DNA of 31,670 nucleotides, taken from CAUSKK01 sp963533935. Its GTDB lineage: Bacteria > Pseudomonadota > Gammaproteobacteria > Cardiobacteriales > Cardiobacteriaceae. The notes under the pieces are model-generated. The model made no database searches, was not told where the DNA came from, and worked only from the letters and a program-made list of their open reading frames with translations. Below are positions 1-8,200 of this stretch, piece by piece. Position 1 is the stretch's first letter. Each line of letters starts with the position of its first letter. Location: NCBI GenBank assembly GCA_963533935.1, contig CAUSQL010000016.1, positions 1 through 31,670 of the forward strand, in the 5' to 3' direction. A program made the position numbers and the translations under genes.

Positions 1-93
1 GAGCCGTTGTTGGAGCCGTTGTTGGAGCCGTTGTTGGAGCCGTTGTTGGAGCCGTCGTTGGGGCCGTCGTTGGGGCCGTCGTTGGGGCCGGAC
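1..93. repeat. 12-bp tandem repeat encoding PTTA
   Basis: Seven full copies of GAGCCGTTGTTG or GGGCCGTCGTTG plus part of an eighth run from the window edge. On the minus strand each unit encodes Pro-Thr-Thr-Ala. Copies differ mainly at third codon positions. The array may continue beyond base 1. The unit is a multiple of three, so copy-number change would keep the lipoprotein frame. Confidence 0.95.
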
Positions 94-700
94 CACCAGT
101 CGTAGTTGGACTTGGGCCAGTGGTTGGGGCTGGGCCACCGGTTGGGGTGCTAGTTGGTGCAGGAGTACCAGTTGGAACCGGATTATTTGTGCCAGTTGGT
201 GCAGGACCACCGCTAGGAGTTGGAACACCGGTAGGCGCAGGACCGCCAGTACCCGTTGGAATTGTAGTTGGCGTAGAACCACCAGTAGGCATTGGAATAA
301 ATCCAGCACCGCCACCGCCAGAATTACCGCCACCAGAGTTGGAACCACCGCCGGAATTATTACCACCGCCGGAATTATTACCACCGCCGGAATTATTACC
401 ACCACCGGAATTATTACCACCACCGGAATTATTACCACCACCGGAATTATTACCACCGCCAGAATTGTTGCCACCGCCAGAATTGTTGCCACCGCCGTTA
501 TTGCCAGGATTAGTTGGGGTGGGAACCGCTGGATTTGTTGGTAGTGGAGCCGTAGCTGTGGGGCTAGGTTGCTGAAGTCCAGGTTCTTTGGGGACGTAAA
601 CCGATAGGCCAGGCGGAGTGTTAGAACTGCCGCCACAGGCCGCAAGAATGGTTAGGGTTAAGGTACTTAAAGCTAAGGCCTTAAGACTTGATTTTTTCAT
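1..700 (-). CDS. Stalked surface lipoprotein, 3' end beyond window (partial)
   Basis: This is the first 233 codons of a minus-strand gene that runs off the window at base 1. It starts at ATG 700 with AGAGGA upstream. A typical lipoprotein signal (Lys-Lys n-region, Leu/Ala/Thr h-region) ends in the lipobox Leu-Ala-Ala-Cys22, followed by GGSSNTPPGLSVYVP, which is identical to the mature N-terminus of the lipoprotein at 875-2275. The two are therefore paralogues. The rest is low complexity: a Pro/Thr stretch, about nine NNSGGG hexapeptides (18-bp DNA units, 345-488), a GFIPMPTG motif also present in the paralogue, then Pro-Thr-Gly and PTTA tetrapeptide repeats (12-bp DNA units, 1-93). The stalk probably holds a C-terminal domain off the outer membrane, but that domain is outside the window. 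Export by a Slam-type translocon is plausible only by analogy with the paralogue. Confidence 0.88.
   Translation of the reverse strand, partial: MKKSSLKALALSTLTLTILAACGGSSNTPPGLSVYVPKEPGLQQPSPTATAPLPTNPAVPTPTNPGNNGGGNNSGGGNNSGGGNNSGGGNNSGGGNNSGGGNNSGGGNNSGGGNNSGGGSNSGGGNSGGGGAGFIPMPTGGSTPTTIPTGTGGPAPTGVPTPSGGPAPTGTNNPVPTGTPAPTSTPTGGPAPTTGPSPTTTGGPAPTTAPTTAPTTAPTTAPTTAPTTAPTTA
345..488. repeat. 18-bp tandem repeat encoding a GGGNNS hexapeptide
   Basis: Eight contiguous 18-bp units of the type CCACCGCCGGAATTATTA, with C/A and G/A variants at third codon positions and degenerate copies on both sides. On the minus strand they encode Gly-Gly-Gly-Asn-Asn-Ser repeats in the lipoprotein stalk. The near-identity at DNA level suggests recent expansion by slippage or recombination. 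Confidence 0.95.
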
Positions 701-760
701 AAATAAAATCCTCTTTAGTTTTTTAAATTTGTATTTACCGTCGTAAATTTAACACAATTA

Positions 761-790
761 ACATACATGGGAAGCGCCCTATTGTATTTA
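761..790. repeat. Dispersed palindromic unit, single copy
   Basis: One short-form member of the family found across the window: ACATACA, four variable bases, GAAGCGCCC core, then TTGTATTTA. It lies between the two minus-strand lipoprotein genes and just upstream of the promoter region of the second. There is no partner arm here. Confidence 0.8.
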
Positions 791-827
791 AAGCCACTGG
801 GACGTGCCTAAAAATACCCAGTATTAC

Positions 828-859
828 AAAAAAGCGCTTCCCGGGAGAAGCGCTTTTTT
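828..859 (-). terminator. Rho-independent terminator of the TbpB-like lipoprotein gene
   Basis: A perfect 13-bp stem (AAAAAAGCGCTTC paired with GAAGCGCTTTTTT) encloses a CCGGGA loop, 15 bases beyond the stop codon at 875. Read on the minus strand it ends in a U-run. A-runs on one arm and T-runs on the other mean it could also terminate transcription from the other side. Confidence 0.85.
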
Positions 860-874
860 ACGGGAAAGCGAGCC

Positions 875-2275
875 TTATTGCTGCTTGGTGCCCATGTAGG
901 TACCCATACCTCTACTGTCGTAGAAGGTACCGCCGATGGCATCAGCCTTGTCGCCGTAGAAGTAGCCTTTGGTTTGTGGTTTGGCCGGGTTTGGACCACT
1001 GTTAATGCTGCCACTGTCGAAGTTGGTGGTTTTAAACATATTGCCAACTACGTCAAATTCGTTATTTGGCGTATCCCACGGGTTACCGGCATCACCAATG
1101 TTCTGCACGCCCTGGTTATTGAAGCCTAGTTCAAGGTTCTTAAGTTTCTTGGAAGTTAGGTCCAGGGTGGCGTGAACGCCAGATACGGCACCAGCGCTGC
1201 TGTCCGCCGTAATGATTTCCCGGCTGTTGTAGCGGTTATAGGTAGCGGAACCGGCATAGCTAATGCTGGTTGGGCCAGGCTGCGCACTTGGCGTGGCTGA
1301 AGCGCGGGCGGCCGCCTCATCGTAAATCCGTTGCATGGCCGCCGCATCGGTGGTTTTACCGTGGGTGTAAGCCATTTGCACCGGCAGTTCGCTCTGATTA
1401 ATGCCGGCTGGCATGGAGGCCGCACCAACCACATGCACTCGCTGCACGTACTTCTGACCGTTGCTATCGGTGGCGGACTGGTTGTTGGAATTCAGGTTCA
1501 AGGTGGCCTGAATGGGCAATTGCACGCCATTAACGTTGGCGGTCAAATGCACATCACTGCTGGTGTTGTTCACGCCATCGGTTAGGGGTAGGTTGAAATC
1601 CTGGGCCAAGCTCACACCGTCGGTGGCAGAACCATTGGAGAAGGCTAGACCTTTGCGGAAAGTTACCTGGTCATAGGGCTGGCTGCCATGGTCGATGGGT
1701 GGCTGTGGAGTGGTAGTAGCGCCGGGCGTTGGCGTAACGCTGCTGTTGTAGCTGTTCACGTCCGTGGCCATGAAGGCATTCTGGTTAGCAATGCCGCCGG
1801 TGGTTGTGGGCGTTGGGCCAGGAGCAAAGTCCGTACCCACGAAAACGATGGAACCGTTGTGGTTATCGGAATTGGTTGGGGTGGGCGTTGGCGGTGTAGT
1901 TGGCGGTGCAACGGTGGGAACCGTCGTTGGACTAACGGTTGGCATGGGTGTGCCGGTGGTTGTAGGCACAGGTACAGTGGTGGCGCCCGTTGGCATAGGA
2001 ATAAAGCCGGGGCGACCGGTGGTGGTTGGTGGCGCGCTGGGTTGGCCGCTGCCGCCACCCGTTGGTACCGGTGCAGGAGTGTTAGTTGGCGCCGGTGGCG
2101 GAACCGTTGGCGTTGGCAATGGGGCCTGGGTTGTGGTTGGCGCTGGCGTTGGAGTACTGGTGTGAACGTCTACCCCATCAGGCACATAAACGGAAAGGCC
2201 GGGCGGGGTGTTGGAGCTGCCACCGCAGGCGGCGAGCAAAGCTAAGGTTAAAGCTGATAAAGCTATTTTTTTCAC
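875..2275 (-). CDS. Surface lipoprotein with C-terminal TbpB-like barrel domain (Slam-substrate type)
   Basis: A 466-residue protein starting at GTG 2275 with AGAGGAT seven bases upstream. The signal peptide ends in the lipobox Leu-Ala-Ala-Cys17, followed by GGSSNTPPGLSVYVP, shared with the lipoprotein at 1-700. Residues 18 to about 130 are a Pro/Thr-rich stalk with a GFIPMPTG motif. The C-terminal 250 or so residues look like the eight-stranded barrel of transferrin-binding-protein-B-like and factor-H-binding-like proteins. They show a GxATYNRYN strand, a V-x-A-T-L-D-L-T-S-K-K-L strand, and the closing GYFYGDKADAIGGTFYD signature. In known Slam-dependent lipoproteins this barrel is the export signal for surface display. 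The ligand cannot be read from the sequence. No TonB-dependent receptor or Slam gene lies next to it. The barrel assignment rests on motifs, not on alignment. Confidence 0.85.
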   Translation of the reverse strand: MKKIALSALTLALLAACGGSSNTPPGLSVYVPDGVDVHTSTPTPAPTTTQAPLPTPTVPPPAPTNTPAPVPTGGGSGQPSAPPTTTGRPGFIPMPTGATTVPVPTTTGTPMPTVSPTTVPTVAPPTTPPTPTPTNSDNHNGSIVFVGTDFAPGPTPTTTGGIANQNAFMATDVNSYNSSVTPTPGATTTPQPPIDHGSQPYDQVTFRKGLAFSNGSATDGVSLAQDFNLPLTDGVNNTSSDVHLTANVNGVQLPIQATLNLNSNNQSATDSNGQKYVQRVHVVGAASMPAGINQSELPVQMAYTHGKTTDAAAMQRIYDEAAARASATPSAQPGPTSISYAGSATYNRYNSREIITADSSAGAVSGVHATLDLTSKKLKNLELGFNNQGVQNIGDAGNPWDTPNNEFDVVGNMFKTTNFDSGSINSGPNPAKPQTKGYFYGDKADAIGGTFYDSRGMGTYMGTKQQ

Positions 2276-2710
2276 GGGATATCCTCTTATTTAAATAATA
2301 AAAAATGAAGGCACGAAACATTAATTGGATAATTATTCTTGGGAAGAAAATGCTCGCCCCAATTAATTTCCAATAGCATAGGCCTTGCCAAATATAATTG
2401 TTGGCCAATGAATCTAATAATTACAACGCAACTCACCCATTAACCTCCGACGGTTTTTTCGTGAAATTTCATTGGTTAACCCATTGAAAAACAATGAATT
2501 AAATTCCTTTGTTGTCCTGGCGCAACAGGCTGTTGTGGCCATTATAAGGGATATGTTTTCCGTTTGCCTAGCAATAATCTTTAGCCTAAACAGCAATAAG
2601 TTTTTTCACCCCCGTAAAGCTATGGGCCATAGGAAAATATTTGTTAATAATTTAGGGGCGGCCAATTAAAAGCCCAGAACGAAGCCGGGGCCATTTAGGG
2701 CTACGGCAAT
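2276..2710. other. AT-rich spacer, no gene recognised
   Basis: This stretch lies between the lipoprotein start and the palindrome after tgt. It contains AATTAATT-rich DNA and only short overlapping ORFs of 60-76 codons. None has a convincing ribosome-binding site or recognisable protein. The lipoprotein promoter should be at its left end, but no -35/-10 pair stands out. Confidence 0.6.
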
Positions 2711-2901
2711 AGCCATTAATTTACCGCCGGACGGGCGGTTGTTCGACCTAAAGGTCTCACCGCGCCCGATTTTACAAACGGACGGGCGCTTAGATTGTAT
2801 GTATCTAAGGCTTTAATTACATACAACCTAAGCGCCCGTCCGTAGGTAAGGGCGCGTGATCCCCGCCGGGCGAACAACCGCCCGTCTGTCGGTAAATGGC
2901 T
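2711..2901. repeat. Long composite palindrome (two long-form repeat units, head to head)
   Basis: Nearly the whole 190 bp is an imperfect inverted repeat centred near 2806. From outside in, the arms pair AGCCATTxxTTACCG with CGGTAAATGGCT, ACGGGCGGTTGTTCG with CGAACAACCGCCCGT, CTCACCGCGCCC with GGGCGCGTGAT, and ACGGACGGGCGCTTAG...TTGTATGTA with its complement. It is made from the short unit (core GGGCGCTT) plus the long-form module, one copy on each side. It lies 11 bp beyond the tgt stop, so it may also end or stabilise the tgt transcript. Confidence 0.9.
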
Positions 2902-2911
2902 TGAATCTAAC

Positions 2912-4033
2912 TTAATTATCGCCCTGGCCGTCAGCGCGGCGGGCGTAGAACTCCGTCGCCCAGCTGGTGAAGCGCTGTTCCTCAATGGCCTGGCGCATCT
3001 GTTTCATTAAATTAATGTAGAAATAGAGGTTGTGAATGGTATTCAGCCGGCTGCCCAGCATTTCGTTGCATTTGTCCAGATGGTGCAGATAGGCGCGGCT
3101 GTAGCTGCGGCAGCAGTAGCATTGACAGCCCTCTTCAATGGGCCGCGGGTCGTCCCGGTAGCGGCTATTGCGCAGCTTTAGCACGCCAAAGGCGGTAAAT
3201 AGGTGGCCGTTGCGGCCGTTGCGGCTCGGCATGACGCAGTCGAACATGTCCACGCCGCGGCGCACCCCCTCCACCAGGTCTTCCGGCTTGCCCACCCCCA
3301 TCAGGTAGCGGGGCTTGGTTGCCGGCAGCAGCGGCAGGGTACATTCAAGCATTCTTTCCCGCTCCTCCTTCGGTTCGCCCACCGCCAGGCCGCCAATGGC
3401 ATAGCCGTTAAAGGGAATTTCCAGCAGGCCGGCCACCGATTCACGGCGCAGATGCTCGTAGGTGCCGCCCTGGACGATGCCGAAGAGATTATTTTCATTG
3501 CCCCGGAAGCTGTCATAAGAACGTTGGGCCCAGCGCAGGGATAGGCGCATGGACTGCTCCGCCTGCCGTTCCGTGGCTGGGTAGGGGGTGCATTCGTCAA
3601 ACTGCATGACGATGTTGGAACCTAGCGCCCGCTGCACGGTCATGGAGCGTTCCGGACTGAGAAAAACCCGGCTGCCGTCCACCGGCGAACGGAAATGCAC
3701 GCCTTCTTCGGTGATTTTGCGCATTTTCGCCAGGGAAAAAACCTGAAAACCGCCGGAATCCGTAAGAATGGGCTTCGGCCAGTTCATAAATTTATGGAGT
3801 CCCCCATGCCGCTGGATCAGCTCATCGCCGGGGCGCAGCATCAGGTGGAAGGTGTTGCCAAGAATAATTTCCGCGCCCAGCTGCTCCAGCTCTTCCACGG
3901 ACAGGCCCTTAACGGTGGCCAGGGTGCCCACGGGCATGAAAACCGGCGTTTGTACCGTTTGCCCTTCCCTAAATGTAATAAGACCACGGCGTGCACCGTG
4001 GTCTTCACTTAATAATTGGAAGGTGAGGCTCAT
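2912..4033 (-). CDS. tgt: Queuine tRNA-ribosyltransferase
   Basis: A 373-residue tRNA-guanine transglycosylase, close to the usual 375. It exchanges guanine-34 for the queuosine precursor preQ1 in GUN-anticodon tRNAs. Visible signatures are TDSGGFQVFSL (base-binding Asp), GIVQGGTYE, YAIGGLAVGE, and MFDCVMPSRNGRNG with nucleophile Asp265. The zinc site Cys303-x-Cys305-x-x-Cys308 and the His in NTIHNLYFY are also present. ATG 4033 overlaps the TGA of the upstream peptidoglycan-binding protein gene (ATGA), which implies translational coupling. This partner is unusual, since tgt normally sits with queA or yajC-secDF. A perfect 10-bp inverted repeat (3980-4005) lies inside codons 10-18. The gene is followed at once by the long palindrome. 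Confidence 0.97.
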   Translation of the reverse strand: MSLTFQLLSEDHGARRGLITFREGQTVQTPVFMPVGTLATVKGLSVEELEQLGAEIILGNTFHLMLRPGDELIQRHGGLHKFMNWPKPILTDSGGFQVFSLAKMRKITEEGVHFRSPVDGSRVFLSPERSMTVQRALGSNIVMQFDECTPYPATERQAEQSMRLSLRWAQRSYDSFRGNENNLFGIVQGGTYEHLRRESVAGLLEIPFNGYAIGGLAVGEPKEERERMLECTLPLLPATKPRYLMGVGKPEDLVEGVRRGVDMFDCVMPSRNGRNGHLFTAFGVLKLRNSRYRDDPRPIEEGCQCYCCRSYSRAYLHHLDKCNEMLGSRLNTIHNLYFYINLMKQMRQAIEEQRFTSWATEFYARRADGQGDN

Positions 4034-5076
4034 TGCTGCTCAACGCCCAGGGAGTTCAGTGTTTCCTTGGTCAGGCCGCCCACGCCCAAATTATTGTCCT
4101 TCTGGTATTTCTCAATGGCCTTAAGGGTGGTTTTACCCAGAGAGCCGTCGATTTTGCCAATGTTATAGCCCTTGGCCTGGAGGGCCTTCTGCACCGCTTC
4201 AATGGTGTTTTCATTTTGCGTGTCATTGCACAACACGCTTTCCCAGCGCACTTCCGCGTCAGCGGTTTTTTCAAAGACGGTAACTTCCGCATATTCGGCG
4301 GGAATGGTTTTCTTCTCTTCCTTAGCTTCCTTAACCAGTTTTTTCACCTTAATGGTTTGGTATTCGGCCGGCTCTTCGGTTTCTACCACTTCCGCTGGTT
4401 TTTCCACCACCTGCTTCTTAATTACGGTGGTTTTCGCCGCCACGGTAGTGTCTTTGACGGAGGCCTTGTTCTGCACCACCTGCTTGGTGATGGTATCGAC
4501 CTTGGCCGGCACCTCATCTAAACGTAGGGCTTCGCCAGTGGACGAGAAGGTGCGGGCGCCGCCTTCGGAACGAATGGTTTTGTGGGCCGGCTTACTGACA
4601 ATTTCTTCGCTAATTTCACCGTACTGGGGTGGAATCACTTCTTTCTCGACGGTTTCCGGCTCGGTGATTACTTCTTCCTCAACGGTTTTAAAGGTGGCCG
4701 GTACCACTTCTAATTTTTTAACGGCCGGCTTAATTTCCACCTGTTCTTCCACCCATTCATATTCGGCGGGAATAATTTCAATGGTTTCGGCTTCTTCTTT
4801 AATTACCACCTGTTCGGTGCGTGGTTCAAATTTGGCAGGGGTTACCACTAGGGCAGTGCATTCGCCGGCTTTAACCTGGGGAATTTCTAGAGTAGTTGAA
4901 TTACTTTTGCTTTCTTCTTTATTGTCTTTACTCTCTTTATTATCCTTTCCTTTACCTTCGCTGGCCGCCGCAGCGCTGGCTTTAGCTGTAGTGGTAGCTG
5001 TTTCTTTTCCTTTCTCCTGGGCAATGGCGAGATTCATAATAATGGCGCTTGTTAATAGTGCGATTTTTAATTTCAC
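4030..5076 (-). CDS. Periplasmic peptidoglycan-binding-domain protein with VPAxY repeats
   Basis: A 348-residue exported protein starting at GTG 5076 behind AGGAG. Residues 1-19 form a Sec signal with a likely cleavage after AIAQ. Next comes a charged Lys/Glu/Ser/Thr-rich stretch (about 20-65). Residues 70-280 hold degenerate repeats of the type (V/I)xPAxY/F...(V)xxxVxxKP, which look like alternating beta segments. The last 60 residues match a PG_binding_1 fold (IEAVQKALQAKGYNIGKIDG, then LGKTTLKAIEKYQKDNNL). The repeat-plus-PG-binding architecture occurs in uncharacterised proteobacterial envelope proteins. Its exact role is unknown; tethering to murein is the natural inference. It shares the ATGA junction with tgt and diverges from the spherulin-4-like lipoprotein gene. 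Confidence 0.85.
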   Translation of the reverse strand: MKLKIALLTSAIIMNLAIAQEKGKETATTTAKASAAAASEGKGKDNKESKDNKEESKSNSTTLEIPQVKAGECTALVVTPAKFEPRTEQVVIKEEAETIEIIPAEYEWVEEQVEIKPAVKKLEVVPATFKTVEEEVITEPETVEKEVIPPQYGEISEEIVSKPAHKTIRSEGGARTFSSTGEALRLDEVPAKVDTITKQVVQNKASVKDTTVAAKTTVIKKQVVEKPAEVVETEEPAEYQTIKVKKLVKEAKEEKKTIPAEYAEVTVFEKTADAEVRWESVLCNDTQNENTIEAVQKALQAKGYNIGKIDGSLGKTTLKAIEKYQKDNNLGVGGLTKETLNSLGVEQQ

Positions 5077-5244
5077 AATAACTCCTAAAATTTAGTATTA
5101 AAAAGAAGGGCTATTTTAATTGCATATCCGGAAAAATTAGTGCCAAGTCCATAATTTTTATTACTTTACGGCGCTAGTAGGGACAGTAAAACTTTGTTAG
5201 ACTCGGCCACTTCATTTTGTCTATTAAAAACATAGGAATATTTA

Positions 5245-8200
5245 ATGAAGAAAAAACTAATACTAAGCGCCATTGGCATTGCATTAGCCGGCTGCGGCGG
5301 CGGCAACGCCGACTCCCAACTGGGCACGTTCATTCCAGCGCCGGCCCCGGCACCCACTGACACAAGCGTACCAAATCCCATTCCAAGCAGCCAACCAACC
5401 CTTAGCCCCAGCAGCACGCCTGCTGTTCCAACTCCTCCGGGCGGCGGTGGCAATAACCCCACCAATCCAACCATTCCAACCGCTTCGCCGGCTCCTTCGG
5501 CCAGTCCGACTGCTAGCGCTTCGCCAACGGCAACTTCAACGCCAACGGCAACTTCAACGCCAACGGCAACTTCAACGCCAACGCCAACGCCAACGGCAAC
5601 TTCAACGCCAACTGCAACTTCAACGCCAAGTCTAACAATTACCCCCACGGTGGCACCAAGCCCAACCGATACCCCCAGCGTAACTCCGACTGCGACACCA
5701 AGCCCAACGGTGCCGGCACAACCTTCAGCCACCCCAAGCGTTAGCGTTCAACCTTCCGCGGTGCCCAGCGCTTCACCTTCCGCATCGGCCAGTCCTAGCG
5801 CCAGCGCTGCACCAAGTGCCACGACCACCCCAACGGCGGCTCCAACCACGGCCCCCAGCGCCTCGCCAACTGCCACGGCTAACCCAACGGTGGCGCCAAC
5901 TCCAACCGATACTCCGCGGCCTTCAATTATTGCCCCAGTGGTTACCGATCTGCCGCCGGTGAATCCAGGCCCAATGGCCACAGCCACACCAACCAACATC
6001 GGTACTGGCGGCGGTGGCAATGGCGGCACTAACAACCAAGACCCGGGCACCCCACCAACGGTTACACCTAATCCAATGGCTTCGGCCACCGTTACGGCGA
6101 TACCCAGTGCTTCACCTTCGGCGGCCGTAAGTCCGAGCGCGGCACCGTCTCCGTCGGCCCAACCATCAGCTAGCAGTTCGCCTTCAACTAGCCCATCGGC
6201 CAGCGCTACGCCAAATGCTAGCCCGTCTACTACCGCCACCGCTTCGCCGGCGGCTAATCCGACAGCCAGCGTCTCGCCAAGCGCTACCACATCGCCAACG
6301 GCGGACCCAAGTCCAACGACCAGCGCCACTTTGGGGATAAATGCGGCGGCCAACAACCTTTCACCATTCCGCTGGTTTAATGCCCAGAAACGCTACTGGT
6401 TCTTCGTGTCCTACTGGTGGGCAACCGATCCGAAGTGGGAGACTTTGATTAAAAACATTGATGTGTCTGGGCCGATCATCATTAATCCCCGTAGCGGCTT
6501 CGGCGACAAGGTGGAGCCGGATTTCGTCAATTTAGTTAGAAGAATCCGTGGCCATAACAAGCCGATGGTTGGCTACGTGCGCACCATTAAAGGTACCCGC
6601 AGCAAAGAATCCATTCTTGCGGAAATAGATAAATACCAGAAGGCCTATAAGCTGGACGGCGTCTTCCTCGATGAGATGGTGAATGGCTGGTCTCCCGAGG
6701 AAGCTAAAAAAATGCCGTTCTACAAAGACCTTTACCGGGAAATTAAGCGGCGCTATGGCAATGGCTTCCTGGTGGTCGGCAACCCGGGCACCAATACCAG
6801 ACCGGAAATGCTGGAAGCGGCGGACATGCTCATGAGCTTTGAGAAGAATGTGAACGAGTACATGAACGACAAAAATGTGCCAGTTACCACCGATGCCTAC
6901 CGTCGGCAGTCGCCAATCCGCTTCATTCACGTGGCCCACAACGCCAACGAGCGGCTGGCCGACCAGATGCTGGCGAAGGCCTCCCGTGAGAACGTGTCCT
7001 TTATTTATGTAACCGACGACACCTTCAGCGGCGTGCCCGGCTCCGAGTCGCCAAGTAATAATCCCTACGATCAGCTGCCCAGCCGGGCCCTCCAGGAACG
7101 TACCCTACGCTGGATTCGTGGGCAGCAGCAGGCTAAATCACCCATTAAACCGAAGCCGGGCCGCCGCTTAATTGGAAAATTTGGTGCGGCCACCGCTGGC
7201 AATAACGGTGCGGCGATGGTTGCCGGTGCCCAAGGTCGAGGTGATAACCGCCAAGCCATTATTGGACCGAAGGCCAAGAGAGGTAATCCAATGGCCGCCG
7301 CCGATGGGGCGGCAGCGCCGGCAGCTAACGCTAAGGCAGCGGCCACGCCGGGTAATTCACCTTTAGCCAATAATCCGGCGGCCAAGGCCAATGCTGCTGC
7401 GGCCCCAGCGGCGAAAAACGTCAATGGCAAGTACTTCAGTGAGCAGGAAAAAACTACCATGCTGGTACAAATGGGCCGGAGCAATTCCAACGCGGTGGTT
7501 AAGGCCTGGCACGGTGAGAAGGGCGCCCTTAGCAGTTTTGGCAAAGCTGGTCAGGTGCTTGGGGGCGTAGTGGTAATGGGCAATAAGTTCACCATGAACG
7601 ATGCCCAGCTAATTGCCAGCTATGACAAAGCATTCACCGCAGGCAATCCGAAGGCACGCCGCAATGAGGTCTTTAAATACATTAACCAATGGGGCGTAAT
7701 TGCCGAGTTGCATGGCAACGAGGCTAAGGATCCGAAGGTTCAATTCCGCAATATGACCACCTACATTCTGCGCAAGGGTTCAAACACCTGGGAGAAGGTG
7801 CAGGTGGCCAATAACATCAACGGGGCTGAGTACTTATATGGCGACATGAACACCTCCCTAAGTAGTGGTAACGGCTGGAAGGAGAAGGGCTTGTCCGGCG
7901 CCTGGTTCGGTAAGAAGCCACTGCTTAGTTCGGCCAATGGCGTTATTACCCTCGGCACGGTAACGCATCAGCACCCGTACCCGCTGACGCGCTACACCGT
8001 GGGCAACCACTACAACATGGAGCACATCGGCAAGGACAACATTGACGGCGTGCTGGTTACCACGGAGGTGCGTCTGGCGCCGGGCACCAAGGGCTTTGCG
8101 CGCATGGCCCTACAGCTGGGGGCGGACTTCAAGCCGAGCGACCGTGGCAATGACTACGACAAGATGGCTTGGTACCCGGGCTTTGGCATGTCGCGCTTTG

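Noticed and set aside
345..488. Possible CRISPR array
   Set aside because: The 18-bp units are contiguous with no unique spacers, are in frame and encode a hexapeptide repeat.
120..575. Plus-strand 151-codon ORF with PPPELL repeats
   Set aside because: It is the antisense of the NNSGGG and PTG repeats of the lipoprotein on the minus strand, which has a lipobox, a ribosome-binding site and a paralogue next door.
2414..2669. Short overlapping ORFs of 60-65 codons on both strands in the spacer
   Set aside because: No ribosome-binding site, no recognisable sequence and AT-rich composition unlike the genes here.
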